The position numbers were made by a program, and so were the translations under genes. Positions 44,526 through 56,592 of a DNA stretch of 64,000 nucleotides are shown piece by piece. This DNA is from Umbilicaria muhlenbergii (taxonomy: Eukaryota; Ascomycota; Lecanoromycetes; Umbilicariales; Umbilicariaceae). Under the pieces are notes generated by a model that was not told the origin of the DNA, did no database searches, and saw nothing but the letters and a program-made list of their open reading frames with translations. How positions within the stretch are numbered: position 1 is the stretch's first letter; each line of letters opens with the position of its first letter. The DNA lies in the NCBI GenBank assembly GCA_000611775.1, contig KK106987.1:1178001-1242000 (forward strand). Reading direction: 5' to 3'.

Positions 44526-44861
44526 CTTAAGGTTTTCTTCGAACTGCGATCTATAAGGGGAAAGCTCCTAGGTTCAACAAGGTACTGAGCCGTTAACGAT
44601 CGTGGGTTTGATGAGAATCTTCGGGGGCAACTTGCTGCTTACCATCGGCGTGGTCGCGTTTCTGAGCTTTGACGGGCTAACGACCCAATGAGGAATGGTG
44701 TCCATGAGCTTAATTTCCTAGCTTAAGCTTTCAGTTTGGGGATTTACCAACCTCCCCTGCAAAGTAGCCCCCGCCTTCTTTTCTTCCTTGATATCGTACA
44801 GCATCACGTTGACTATTTTCTCGACTTTACTTGGTGCTCGTTACTGAGCGCGATAGCAAGC
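44526..44861. promoter_or_regulatory. Shared 5' region between rpn11 and rpdA
   Basis: 336 bp between divergent start codons of a proteasome subunit and a histone deacetylase. It contains a TTTCAGTTTGGGG-like stretch; no proteasome-associated control element was recognised with confidence. Confidence 0.45.
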
Positions 44862-47058
44862 ATGACATCTTTCGCCCCCATCGATCCGCCCGTCGCAAAC
44901 GGCAATGACAAAAAGAAAGTGGCCTACTTCTACGACTCCGATGTGGGCAATTACGCATATGTGGCTGGGCATCCGATGAAACCACACAGGATACGCATGG
45001 CCCACAGTCTGATCATGAACTACGATCTGTACAAGAAGATGGAAATATATGTAAGCGGTTATAAGTTCTTTACTTTCTCTACCAACGTTGGCCTGGCAAG
45101 AGCAGCGCGCAATTGCCAACACAATTCTTCTCACTTGGGTTGTCGTGCTAGCTTTTGGGGCAGAGGTGGAGAGATGAAGGGCAAGTACAGCTCTGGGTTC
45201 TACAGCAACTGACCTGTTTGCAGCGCGCAAAACCTGCGACAAATCTGGAAATGACACAATTTCACACGGACGAATACGTTGACTTCTTGAAGAAGGTGAC
45301 ACCTGACAACATGGATGCGTTCCAGAAAGAGCAGGGTAGATTTAACGTAGGAGATGATTGTCCAGTCTTCGATGGCTTGTTCGAATTCTGTGGTATCAGC
45401 GCAGGTGGTAGTATGGAAGGAGCGGCGAGACTCAATCGTGGGAAGTGTGACGTCGCAGTCAATTGGGCTGGTGGACTGCATCATGCCAAAAAGAGTGAAG
45501 CCAGTGGATTCTGCTATATCAACGGTCAGTGATAAATCTCAACACTAATTCGACTTCTACTCACAGTTCGGTGCAGATATTGTCCTTGGCATACTTGAGC
45601 TCCTCCGCTACAAACAGCGCGTTCTTTACATTGATATCGACGTTCACCATGGAGACGGAGTCGAGGAAGCATTCTACACTACAGATCGAGTCATGACTGT
45701 CTCATTTCACAAGTACGGCGAATACTTTCCAGGCACCGGCGAGCTTCGAGATATCGGCGTTGGGCAAGGAAAACATTACGCTGTGAATTTTCCACTTCGT
45801 GACGGTATTGATGACAGATCCTACAAAGGCATCTTCGAACCTGTCATCAAAAGCGTCATGGAGTATTACCGGCCAGAAGCAGTCGTACTGCAATGTGGTG
45901 GAGATAGTCTATCGGGTGATCGTCTTGGGTGCTTCAACCTTAGCATGCAGGGGCACGCAAACTGCGTCAACTTTGTCAAGAGTTTCAACCTTCCTGTGTT
46001 GGTACTTGGCGGTGGAGGCTACACAATGAGGAACGTCGCAAGGACATGGGCATACGAGACAGGTTTGCTTGTCGGGCAGACTATGGGCCCCGAACTACCG
46101 TTTAATGACTATTACGAGGTAAATGCGCTTATCATGATCATAATAGAGTAAAGCTTACGCATCTCCACAGTACTACGCTCCAGACTACGAACTCGCTGTC
46201 AGGCCTTCCAATATGGATAACGCAAATTCCCCAGAATACCTCGAGAAAATAAGGATACAGGTAATCGAAAACCTCAAGCGTACTACCTTTGCCCCTTCTG
46301 TTCAGATGACCGATGTCCCTCGCGACCCAGAAGGCATGGATGATGAAGCCGATGCTCTCCTTGACGACCTTGATGAAGATGAGAACAAGGATACGCGTTA
46401 TACAAAGCGTCGCTGGGACAAATACGTAGAGAAGGATGGCGAACTCAGCGATAGCGAAGACGAGGATGAAAACGAAGCGAACGGAGTCCGTCGCCAACCA
46501 CAGGCACACAAGAGACGAAACATGATGGACTATCAGAATTCACATGCACTTCCAGATGACAAGGATCCGGAGAGCGGTGTCGCTACACCGGAAAGGAGCG
46601 GGAGCCATGAACGGGATGCCATCACAGTTGCGCACCCCAACCACGGCGCCAATGGATCGGATCAGAGCGCTTCCGGTCATAGCAGCCCTGCCGCCCTCAA
46701 CGGAAGCGGAGCATCTAATCCTGAGTCTCGTGATGGTTCGATACCTCCTGGCGATGTCACAATGGAAGATGTGGATGCAGACGTGGCAGATGAAGCCGTG
46801 GAGCCACCGCCGGCCCAGCCTCAAACATCAACCGACAGACCACAAGAGGCTACCCCTCCAGATTCGCCACCTACTATTGCCGCTGCTCCGACAGCACCGA
46901 CTCAGATAGCAGACGATATCGGCAACGATGCAATGGATGAAGGCGACACCTTGGAAGATCCAGAGCTTGTCAAGGAAGAAGGTCTTCACGAGCGCGAACA
47001 AGAAGATGTAGCAGCGGAAAAGGCCACCGAAATGGCCGAACGCTCAGAGCAAACGTGA
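44862..47058 (+). CDS. rpdA: Class I histone deacetylase RpdA (Rpd3)
   Basis: Exons 44862-45050, 45224-45524, 45577-46118 and 46171-47058 encode 639 aa. The catalytic domain, about residues 18-330, is fully conserved: [80 protein letters not shown] and [20 protein letters not shown], with the His-His dyad, zinc ligands and Tyr. It removes acetyl groups from histone tails within Rpd3 co-repressor complexes. The C-terminal extension of roughly 250 aa is acidic, Ser/Pro-rich, and typical of Pezizomycotina RpdA, where part of it is required for function in Aspergillus. Introns are 173, 52 and 52 nt, one with a GTCAGT donor that restores CYIND. Confidence 0.97.
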
Positions 47059-47583
47059 CCTGGTTTCAATACACAAGCATCGATTTCGGGTGAAAAAGGT
47101 GTTATGGGCTGGCTCTGTAGGACAACAGCATTCTAATGCTCGGATACCATAGCGAGGCGTTTGGGAATTTTGACTGGAACTATCGTCGATCTACTCTGGC
47201 TATGCTCGGATACTGGGGTATTGGGAATCAAAGGCGGATTATCTATTGGGTTTGGACGTATGTGTCACGCATTCAAGAAGTCGCACCCGGGTCGTGTTTA
47301 GTCGAGATCACTAGATAAGCTGTATAGTTGAGAAGAATACAATCTCCCTAATCAGATGTTGAAACGCCTTTTGTGGCCAATGAGAACCAAGGAGTCGTTC
47401 ACCAAGATACTCTTGTAGACTTGTCTGTTTCTGGTTTAGGGTTGTGATTGCGAACGCCAAGAATTTCCCGCTAGCGCGGCACACACAAGAAACCTCGAAA
47501 TCGGCGGTAGTAATCTCCAAAGCAGAATTGCAACGAAGCTTCCCATCCACGACGCAAGAGCTAACATACGCCAGTAATTCAAG
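47059..47583. other. Intergenic region, rpdA 3' UTR to uL14 promoter
   Basis: 525 bp without a gene. The minus-strand 125-codon frame across 47,311-47,688 overlaps the uL14 first exons and has no features. Confidence 0.45.
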
Positions 47584-48397
47584 ATGTCTAAGAGAGGGTA
47601 CTGTGACCTCGACGTCTCTTTTTGGCTGCATGATCCCACTGACGTGATGGATTAATAGTCGCGGCGGTGCTTCGGGCAACAAGCTCAAGATGACCCTTGG
47701 TCTCCCAGTGTACGTCAGAACCTCGAAGCCCGTTCCTCAACTCTCGAAACCTCCCGCGATGTCATTGTTCCGCTCGTAGGACATTTTGACAGCTAATGTT
47801 CCCTGTACAGCGGCGCGGTCATGAACTGTTGCGACAACTCCGGCGCACGAAATCTCTACATCATCTCCGTCAAGGGTATTGGCGCTCGTCTCAACCGTCT
47901 GCCAGCTGCGGGTGTGGGTGATATGGTCATGGCTACAGTCAAGAAGGGAAAGCCCGAGTTAAGGAAAAAGGTCATGCCGGCTGTGGTTGTACGACAGAGC
48001 AAGCCGTGGAGGAGATCGGACGGTGTCTACCTTTACTTCGAGGACAACGCTGGTGTGGTAAGTGGGAATCGCGCTTCTTGATAGCGCTGGGCATCGTGAT
48101 ACACGACCGTCGAGTTTGCAATGCGGTCGTTGATCCTATGGAGGGCATACAAAGCAGTTCAGAAAGGACAAGCATTGGGGCAAGCAGGGCATTGAGATAA
48201 GGCATGGTCCGCTGATTTGTTGGATCTCACAGATTGTGAACCCGAAGGGTGAAATGAAGGGGTCAGCCATCACTGGACCAGTGGGCAAGGAAGCAGCAGA
48301 ACTATGGCCAGTACGTTACACCGTTTCGCGAGATATATTCAGGGCTGCCACTAATAGTCCGCAGCGTATCGCGAGTAACTCTGGTGTTGTGATGTAA
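47584..48397 (+). CDS. rpl23: 60S ribosomal protein uL14 (L23)
   Basis: Five exons, 47584-47597, 47659-47709, 47811-48057, 48233-48310 and 48365-48397, encode 140 aa, the exact size of the family. The first exon is only 14 nt (MSKRG-). Joined, the protein reads [60 protein letters not shown], then [20 protein letters not shown] and ends ASNSGVVM. uL14 lies at the 60S subunit interface near the factor-binding site. Introns of 61, 101, 175 and 54 nt make it the most intron-dense gene here for its length, as is common for fungal ribosomal protein genes. Confidence 0.97.
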
Positions 48398-48908
48398 GTG
48401 GATAGGTCATGGGTTTGCTTACGGGTCTCTACGGGCAGCTTGGGCAATACTCGTGCCTTGCATAATCTGCAGCCAGCTCCATAGCTAGTTCAGCAAACAT
48501 GGTTCTCTCTTCACGATATGCCCAGAAGGATGTGTTTCTGCCTTGATGGTTTCTCAAGCCCCACAACAAGTATGATGTATCCGCCAGGGCGGTACCAGAG
48601 GCTCCTGGACTGTAAGCTCCAGGAGGCGCGCAGGTGAGGCTTCTACAAGATTCCCAATAAGTGTAGTATCTGTCCATCAGAATATGTAAAACCCTTTGAA
48701 AGTAGACCCTGGTAACTCTTCATACCCTACTCCGAAGACTGAGTACGAGGTACTTGGAAGACTCATTTAGTAACAACTACCTTAGTGCCTCTTGCGTATC
48801 CAATGCCTTGGCGAGCATCTGCGCGTAGACTTTCTAAGGAAAGGTATTCTGTAACTCCTGTATGTTTATTATTGCATTCACCTGTTCCTTCCCAAGGCAC
48901 ATGTCTTC
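48398..48908. other. Intergenic region
   Basis: 511 bp between uL14 and the phosphoesterase gene. No gene seen; a CCAGAGGCTCCTGGACTGTAAGCTCCAGGAGG stem-loop-like sequence lies near 48,595-48,626. Confidence 0.4.
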
Positions 48909-50615
48909 ATGTCCATCATCACACTCCTTCGTCGCCTGCTCGTCTTCTTGCTTCCGTTGTCGATAAGTGCGACCACGTACCTCTACTTGTACCCTCTGTT
49001 CCATGGCTGCGCGTTTCCTTCCCCAGACTCGTCCTCCACAACGTCATTCCGCAATATCGTCAAGCAGCACATAAATCGCCACGACCGAACTGACCGAGTA
49101 TCGCCATTTCGGTTACTCGCCCTCGGGGATCCGCAGCTGGAAGGCGACTCGTCGCTGCTGGATCCGAGAAATGGCTACTTTCCCAGCGTATCGTCCCTCG
49201 CGGTGGATCTCAATACTACGGCTTCATTGCCAGAGCGCTTCCTCATAATCGAGGAGAGTCTCCTGAAATTTATTGCTACAGATGTCCCTCGATTATTGCA
49301 ATCCTATCGAAAGCGACTGGACCTCTTCGGCAACGACTACTACCTAGCGCACATCTACCGCACACTGCACTGGTGGGCAAACCCTACGCACGTCACAGTA
49401 CTTGGAGACCTGCTAGGTAGCCAATGGGTAGATGATGAGGAGTTCACACGTAGGGGATGGCGGTTTTGGCAAAGGGTTTTCCGACACGGACAAAGAGTCG
49501 AGGATGAAGTGACAGGTGCGGCGAGAACTGAGCCATTGGGGGAAGAGAAAGACTGGGAAAGAAGAATCATAAATGTGGCTGGGAACCACGATGTGGGCTA
49601 CGCCGGTGACATGGATGCAGCAAGAATACTACGATTTGAGAAAGTGTTTGGCAGGGCCAACTGGGAGGTCAGATTTCGGCTCCCCGAGGAATCTCCAGAT
49701 AAATCTACATCGGCTCCTGCTGTCGACGTCCCAGAGCTGAGGGTCGTAGTCCTAAACTCCCTAAATCTGGACACACCAGCACTTGATAAAGATCTCCAAG
49801 ACGAAACCTACAGGTTTATGAACGATATCATTTCGTCTTCTCGACCTGTCGAACATCGAAAATCCTTCACTATCTTGCTCACCCATCTACCGTTACACAA
49901 AGAAGATGGCATCTGCGCGGACGGGCCGTTCTTTGATTTCCATTCCGACGAATTTGGCGCCGGGGTAAAGGAGCAGAACCATGTCAGCTATGAGGCCGGG
50001 AAAGGCATCCTCGAAGGTATTTTCGGCATGAGCGGCAACCCAAATGCTCCTGGTGGTGGGTTTGGACGCAAAGGCGTGATACTGACTGGTCACGATCACG
50101 AAGGCTGCGACGTGTACCATCATTTACCTGATGACATCGATAAGGCGGCTCGCAAATGGAAGGCTACGAGATTGGGTGAGGCAGGCGCTCTTTTGGACGA
50201 GCCTGTGCCGGGGATTCGAGAAATCACCGTGCGAAGCATGATGGGCGATTTTGACGGTAACGCTGGACTACTGAGCGCCTGGTTTGATCAAGACATTGGA
50301 GAATGGCGGTTTCAGTACGCGACTTGCTCCGTTGGGACACAGCACATCTGGTGGGCCGTACACGTTTTGGACATCGTTACCCTGTGCTTGTTGGTCTTGC
50401 TTAGCGCGAGCTGGCTCTTGGACACCGCGCTCGTATCGTGGCCTGACCAACGTACCCCTACGCGAAAGAAGCTCCAAAATTCGCGTGTGCCAGATCATCG
50501 TGATGGTCCTCATACCGCGCGAAGCAGCGGCATGTCTGTCTCCCAACTATCCCGCTATGGCGATGTAATATCCACGGCGCCTGCTAACGGTCACACAAAA
50601 CGAAGGAAGCAATGA
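48909..50615 (+). CDS. Ted1/Cdc1-type membrane metallophosphoesterase
   Basis: Intronless, 568 aa. An N-terminal membrane helix (LLRRLLVFLLPLSISATTYL) leads to a lumenal calcineurin-like domain with all metal motifs: ALGDPQLEGDS, VTVLGDLLGSQWVD, NVAGNHDVGYAGD, LLTHLPLHKEDG and LTGHDHEGCDVYHH. A second helix (VLDIVTLCLLVLLSASWLLD) lies near residue 490, then a basic cytosolic tail ending KRRKQ. Ted1 and Cdc1 in yeast (PGAP5 in animals) remove ethanolamine phosphate from GPI-anchor mannose in the ER and so aid export of GPI proteins. HEGCDVYHH and SVGTQHIWW favour Ted1 over Cdc1, but this is by memory only. Confidence 0.9.
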   Translation: MSIITLLRRLLVFLLPLSISATTYLYLYPLFHGCAFPSPDSSSTTSFRNIVKQHINRHDRTDRVSPFRLLALGDPQLEGDSSLLDPRNGYFPSVSSLAVDLNTTASLPERFLIIEESLLKFIATDVPRLLQSYRKRLDLFGNDYYLAHIYRTLHWWANPTHVTVLGDLLGSQWVDDEEFTRRGWRFWQRVFRHGQRVEDEVTGAARTEPLGEEKDWERRIINVAGNHDVGYAGDMDAARILRFEKVFGRANWEVRFRLPEESPDKSTSAPAVDVPELRVVVLNSLNLDTPALDKDLQDETYRFMNDIISSSRPVEHRKSFTILLTHLPLHKEDGICADGPFFDFHSDEFGAGVKEQNHVSYEAGKGILEGIFGMSGNPNAPGGGFGRKGVILTGHDHEGCDVYHHLPDDIDKAARKWKATRLGEAGALLDEPVPGIREITVRSMMGDFDGNAGLLSAWFDQDIGEWRFQYATCSVGTQHIWWAVHVLDIVTLCLLVLLSASWLLDTALVSWPDQRTPTRKKLQNSRVPDHRDGPHTARSSGMSVSQLSRYGDVISTAPANGHTKRRKQ

Positions 50616-51235
50616 GCAAGCTAACCAGCTACCTGGACTAACCAAGTATATACTTGTACGTGGAATCAAACTGCCATAAAGATTGTTTCTATATCCATCA
50701 TTCCGTTGGGCAACGCCCGTTACGCGCTTCGGACCGTTCCCCAAACGGCGTTGGTCGCTTACATTTTCTCTGCAACTGAAGGGGAAAAGCAGGGGTGGCA
50801 CACAGCCAATATTATTGGAGGACAGCGAGTTTAAAAAGGGAAACATCCTTCGGCCATCTAATGATCACCTTTTGGGGCGTTCGTAGGTCCAATCGATTTC
50901 CGCAATTACGCAGTCGACTCCAGTACCTGCGTCTGCTTTTGTCAAAAGCTGCAGACTTACAGATGCACGCTGGTGGCATGGTCCATTCATCTCCCGCAAA
51001 AGCACCCAACTTTGGGATGGTTAGAATTAAGCTCGAAGCAGTGTCGACGGGATGATCTACATCAACATGCAGCGGTTCCCTGTTCGCGAACCTCAATGTC
51101 CCAGTTGCCATGTGGAAATGATATACGAACCACTCCGCCGGGTCCCTCTGGCCATAAAACAGTTCTGGGCTCACTGCTTGCTCGCGTGCCTCGACTACGA
51201 ATCGGCGAACTTGAAATCCCCGCCCAATGCTCACG
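50616..51235. other. Intergenic region
   Basis: 620 bp. A 185-codon minus-strand frame spans 50,812-51,369 and overlaps the Clr5 first exon; it has no motif and is judged a shadow. No other gene seen. Confidence 0.4.
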
Positions 51236-52600
51236 ATGGCCACGCAAAAATCCATACCCCCTAAATCATGGGAAGATCGCAAAGCTGAGATTCTGAGGTT
51301 GTACGTGGACGAATCATATCCGCTGAAACTCGTTATGAAGAGGCTCCGAACAGACGAATTCAATCCCACGTAAGCGTACTCCTTCAGTGATATAAAGTCC
51401 CCTTAGCTTCAGGCTCCCCATCAGATCCATTCGCAGTCCTGAAAGATGCGAATGAGGAGATCGTCAGCCCAGAAACGGCGATGATGTTGTATCCAATAAA
51501 CCTTGGAGTGCCAATTTCAGAAGTTCAAAGCCTTCTAACATCAGCGCATATGGTACCCTCGGAGACGGTTTCTTTCGTCCACCCATTGGCGTGGCTTCCC
51601 CTGAGTCTCAGCTGAGAAGTGCCATTCAACTCGGTGGTGTGCCTTGCTCACATCGAATCTCTAGTGAGTCGCAATATCGAACAAAGCTCAAGAAATGGAA
51701 ACGCCGAAAGCCAAGGAATACTCGACTACGGAGGCCACGCTCTCCGGCACCAACAGAAACCTCATCATCTCGTACTTATGGTGATGATTTAATTCCATCT
51801 ACGAACCTCGCCGCTTCTGCCTCGGTGGAAGATTTGCGCATCAAAACATAGTAAGTAGTTTGTACAATAACAAAACAAGCAACTTCTGCTCACCTACTTG
51901 TAGCACGGATAAAACACCCAATGTTCTCTATGCACCCGCAATTGATCCGTCAGTCCTCGCCCAATCCTTGTGGTTGCTTCCTTCTGAGCTAAACAGCTGT
52001 AGACAGATACCACAGCCGGACCCTCTGAACCAACCACATGTTGACGTGCCCCAGCCTCCTTCTTTTCGCTGGTCTCCTCACTTCGATCCTTTGATTATTC
52101 CTGAAAATCAGTGGGCACTGCCACCAGACGCCGAGAATCCGTCAGCAGATGAGAATAGCCAAGACCTGCAAGTTTTGTCCGCTTGGCGACGAGCCTCTCA
52201 GGCGGGCCCCAGCCCAACACGCGTGCTGAGACAGACACGCCTACGTGAGAATTCATCCGGAGGCGAGAAGCAAGGTTCCACAACTCGTGGTGGAGGCTCT
52301 AGCAAGATCTCTTCGAACGCCACCTTAATGCAAGATGAAGCTCCTTTAGCGCATCCAGGATACCACCGAACCACCCATACACTCGATCAGGAGCATCAAT
52401 TAGAATACCAGCCAATGTCAAATGTGGATGGCTCCATTCACGGGCAGCGATCAGGATATCAGCCAATGACGCAAGGTCACACCCAAGAACATCAGCCTGG
52501 AATCAATCCTATGGCAATATCAACCTTCCAAGGTCCCCAAGCAGCAACATACTTCGTCCCCGGGCCCTATGGATCATGGCCTTGGGTTGCAACTTCATGA
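51236..52600 (+). CDS. Clr5-domain protein
   Basis: Exons 51236-51369, 51665-51850 and 51904-52600 encode 338 aa. The Clr5 domain occupies residues about 10-65: SWEDRKAEILRLYVDESYPL, KLVMKRLRTDEFNPT and ESQYRTKLKKWKRRKPR, matching the family pattern of Trp-x-x-x-K, I-x-x-LY, L-x-x-V-M and Q-Y-K-x-x-L-x-x-W. Clr5 of fission yeast acts in heterochromatin and gene silencing; in filamentous fungi the domain is widespread and mostly uncharacterised. The rest is Pro/Ser/Gln-rich and has repeated YQPM phrases (EYQPMSN, GYQPMTQG). The first intron (295 nt) is unusually long for this locus and splits the domain exactly before ESQYR; the second is 53 nt. Confidence 0.85.
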
Positions 52601-53282
52601 GATGTACTAATCATGTACGGTCTTTCCGAAGCAGCAGAACCTAATATCGCATCCTACAACATAATACCGTTTCGTTTGGGGGGAGTGAGACTGGGATTGG
52701 GCCAAGAGGAGAGAGGCGCATCGTGGGGATATCATGACACTGCTTCCACGAGTTCATCTTTGCAAATCTAGCTCGGAGTAAAAGGATGTTTACTTCGTTG
52801 CGGCGCTACGGCATCTTGGGTCCTTGGGTGATGAAGAAGGGTCCCCTAGCATCTTGACAGGAGTCAGCATTCAATCCGTCTTACAATGAATAATACTATA
52901 TTAGCATCTGTCCCCGTCCCAGATTCAGTAGTGGTGTGATTTTGAATACACTGCTGCTGTGCCCAGAACGATGTGTTCGTTAAAGTTCGATGCCCTACAT
53001 GCCAATAATACTACTATCTATCCGAACACTTTGTAACGCGAGACATAAAGACCTTGGCAACATCGAGAAAGAGCTATCATCGCCTCCATTGTAACACCTC
53101 AACTGAAAGTACTCTCGCTTGGAGTCCAATAGCATAGCTCAGGCAGTCACCGAGAGGGCTGCACGTTGTCAATATGCTTTCAGCGACTCGATGCCCGCGT
53201 TACCCGTACGTCATCGCCGATAGGGTACTTTCCAAGATGAAAGCTACCACCCCAACACCAGAAGTGCCAGATCAATTGGTTC
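52601..53282. other. Intergenic region
   Basis: 682 bp between the Clr5 gene and the malic enzyme gene. No gene, repeat or RNA was seen. Confidence 0.45.
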
Positions 53283-55687
53283 ATGGCCGGATCACGAATT
53301 CAATCTACTTTCTTCACCCGTAGTATACCTCAGCTTGTCCGCCAGGACTCTCGTTATCTCGTGGCCACACCAATCCGGACAATGTCGTCGCATAACAAAG
53401 ATACCAAGCACCCTAGGTTTGGGCACCTGCCGCTGTCCACCTCCGGCCCTCAAGAATGTGCTTTAACGGTAATTCGGATTCTGTTCTTATACGGGCATGG
53501 CTAAGGGTGTGGTCCAGGGCACTGCGCTTTTGCGCTCTCCATACCTCAACAAGGGTTCCGCTTTCCCTCCAAATGAACGGGAAGAATTCAAGCTCTACGG
53601 CTTACTGCCGCCCAATGTTCAAACACTTGAAGAGCAGGTTGAGCGGGCATACCAGCAGTACAGTAGTCGGCCAAATGATTTGGCCAAGAATACGTTCATG
53701 ACGAGCATGAAGGAGCAGAATGAAGTCCTCTATTACAAGGTACGGTGTCTGGTTTGTGAAGTCTGGTGTATGGCGGCAGGAGCTTATTGCTGGATTTGAG
53801 ACGACAGTTGATCCATGACCATCTGAAAGAGATGTTCAGTGTTATCTATACGCCAACTGAAGGCGATGCCATCCAGAACTTTTCGAGACTATTTCGCCGG
53901 CCGGAGGGGTGTTTCCTGAATATCCATGACCCAGGCCGTGTAGAGGATAATCTTGCGCAGTGGGGCGATGCGGATGATATCGACTATATCGTTGTAACGG
54001 ACGGGGAGGAAGTACGTCAATTTCCATGCTGATACGGGCCATGCGGGTGACTAATTAGAAACTCCGCAGATCCTCGGGATCGGCGATCAGGGTTAGTGGT
54101 CCGTTGAAGATATCACTGTTCTTGGCTGATCGGTCTATGTCAGGCGTGGGAGGAATCTTGATCTCGGTTGCCAAGCTAGTGATCACCACGTTATGCGCTG
54201 GGATCCATCCATCCAGGACGTTACCAGTCGTGCTGGATTGCGGTACAGACGTATGTATTCTGTCTTTGCAACATGCAATGATTAGACAGTTGACCTAATG
54301 TGGTACCAGAATGAAGAATTGCTGAACGACGAACTTTATCTTGGTCTTCATAAACCTCGTGTTCGAGGAAAGGAGTATGACGAATTCGTCGATACATTTG
54401 TTCAAGCGGCCCGAAAGCTCTACCCTCGAGCATACATACACTTGTGAGTAAACTCCCCTGGCTACCTACGCCTCCGCCTGTACTCACTCAAGCTTAGCGA
54501 GGACTTTGGCTTGAGGAATGCCAGGAGACTTCTGGACAAGTACAGCCCTCATATGTCGTGCTTCAATGACGACGTCCAGGGTACTGGCTGTGTCACGCTC
54601 GCCGCAATCATGAGTGGTCTGCATGTAAGTAAACTGAAACTAGAAGATATTAGACTGGTGATCTTCGGCTCTGGGACCGCTGGTACAGGTATTGCAGATC
54701 AGGTGAGGGATGCCATTGCTGCGGACAGTGGGAAATCGAAAGAGGATGCAGTGAAACAGATATGGTGTGTCGACAAGCCAGGCCTATTACTCAAATCACA
54801 AGGCGACGACCTTACGCATGGTCAAACACCCTACGCTCGCAACGACTCGGAATGGGAAGGAAAGGACCATCAAGATCTCCTTTCGGTGGTCAAGGAGGTC
54901 AAGCCGCATGTACTGATCGGCACCTCCACCAAACCCAAATCTTTCACGGAGGAGGTCGTCAAGGAAATGGCCAAGCACGTGGGCCGACCTATGATCTTTC
55001 CCTTGAGTAATCCTACTAGACTCCATGAGGCGGATCCGAAGGATATCAACGAGTGGACGAAAGGGAAGGCGCTGATCTCTACGGGGAGCCCCTTTCCACC
55101 GGTTGAGTATGATGGGAAGAAGTACGAAGTCGGTGAGTTTGGAACCTCCACTCTGACCTCTGGCCGCATGGTCATGCTTCCAAATCAGCGCATGCACCAA
55201 GCCCGCCTGAGAATATCATCAATATCCGCTGTCCTCCATGACTGTCCGCTAACCCCCCATCCCAGCCGAATGCAACAATTCCACCTGCTTCCCCGGCATC
55301 GGCCTCGGCGCCATCCTCTCCCGCTCCCGCCGCCTCTCCGACAAAATGCTCGTCGCGGCCGTCAAAGCCCTCGCGTCCCAATCTCCCGCCTTGCAGGACC
55401 CGGACAAGGGGCTCCTCCCCGACGTCGTCAACGTCCGCGATATCAGCGTTCGTATTGCAGCTGCTGTTGTCAGGCAGGCGGTTGAGGAGGGGTTGGCGAC
55501 GGAGAAGGATATTCCCGTTGTTGGGGAAGAGGAGGAGGGGGTGCTGGAGGAGTGGGTCAGAGAGCAGATGTGGGAACCGAGGTATAGGCCGCTTAAGAGG
55601 GTGGAGTGGGAGGAGGCGGGGAAAGGGGCGAGGGGGGAGGCGGGGGTGGGGGGAGCGAGGGAGGCGAGGTCGGTCAATGAGGCGTGA
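53283..55687 (+). CDS. NAD-type malic enzyme, mitochondrial presequence
   Basis: Eight exons (53283-53468, 53518-53739, 53808-54011, 54070-54091, 54144-54250, 54310-54443, 54498-55132, 55266-55687) encode 643 aa. The N-terminus, rich in Arg and Ser with few acidic residues, looks like a mitochondrial presequence. The malic enzyme core is intact: [76 protein letters not shown], a Rossmann fold [23 protein letters not shown] and [16 protein letters not shown]. It converts malate to pyruvate and CO2 and feeds the matrix with NADH or NADPH. Exon 4 is a 22-nt microexon encoding ILGIGDQ. The C-terminal 30 residues are a Gly/Glu/Arg tail from a G-rich tract. Confidence 0.95.
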
Positions 55688-56508
55688 ATGAACAAACCTG
55701 GTTTCTTCGTATCATCAGGCAGTTGGATTTATGACTTTATGCTGTGTCTTAGAGTGGGGACTTTTCACGACAGTCAGGACTAGATTCTCTTTGTAACGTT
55801 TGGCGGCATCAGACTTAGGAATTGAGACTGGAACCACCTTCTGAATGAGGAGCTGACGACTACGTCAGCTCTGTCTGCGCTGTCTTTATCTTTCCCGTGA
55901 TCGGGAAATCTCGCCCCGTCATATCAGATCAGCTGAACCCCCTCGACGTTCGATCACAGCGTTTCTTGCCTCTTGCCTGGCGGAGGAAGGACGGGAGGCG
56001 CTAGTCGTCTTTGGGTGTGGTAGGGCTGTGCTGGGGATAAGCGATGTTTCCATACGACGCCCGATGGGGAAGTGGGAAGGCCTGATGGGGGATGGTATGT
56101 ATGATCGGGGTGGGCTTTTTGCGGTGGTTGCCACTAGAGCAGAGAACCTGGGGGGATCCTTAGTGGAGGGATGATGAATAGTATATCGTTATTCCGAAAA
56201 GGTGGGAGTGGTGGTGCTGGAGGTCGATGGTTTTGGGAGGCAGTGTGCAGTGGTTGACCCGCTTGGAAATTTTATTGACTGGACTGATGGAATGTTGAGG
56301 GAGCCCTGGGAGGGAGGGTTGGGTGGCTGCTACTTCTTCGGGAGAGTCTATCTTAATGATGTCGACCCTGAGACCCTGACTTATCTTCGGATTCTACTCC
56401 TTTCGAAAACGCATGACAGTTCTAGTTTGCTGGATATTGAACTGGACCTGGTTACGAGTACTACGTCCACTCGATCTCGAGAGGTATCATGGGGAGTTGT
56501 GGTCAACC

Positions 56509-56592
56509 GTAACCCAGTCGAAACCCAGTCGAAACCCAGAAAGCCCTGCGAAAACCCAGTGGAAAACCCAAGAAAAACCCAGTCGCAACAAC
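56509..56592. repeat. Short imperfect repeat, AAACCCAG-containing 10-12 bp units
   Basis: GTCGAAACCCA recurs, then GAAAACCCAGTGGAAAACCC, giving about seven irregular copies of an AACCCA core. Confidence 0.75.

Noticed and set aside
50812-51369. 185-codon minus-strand frame
   Set aside because: Overlaps the Clr5 first exon antisense and shows no motif, signal or splice structure.
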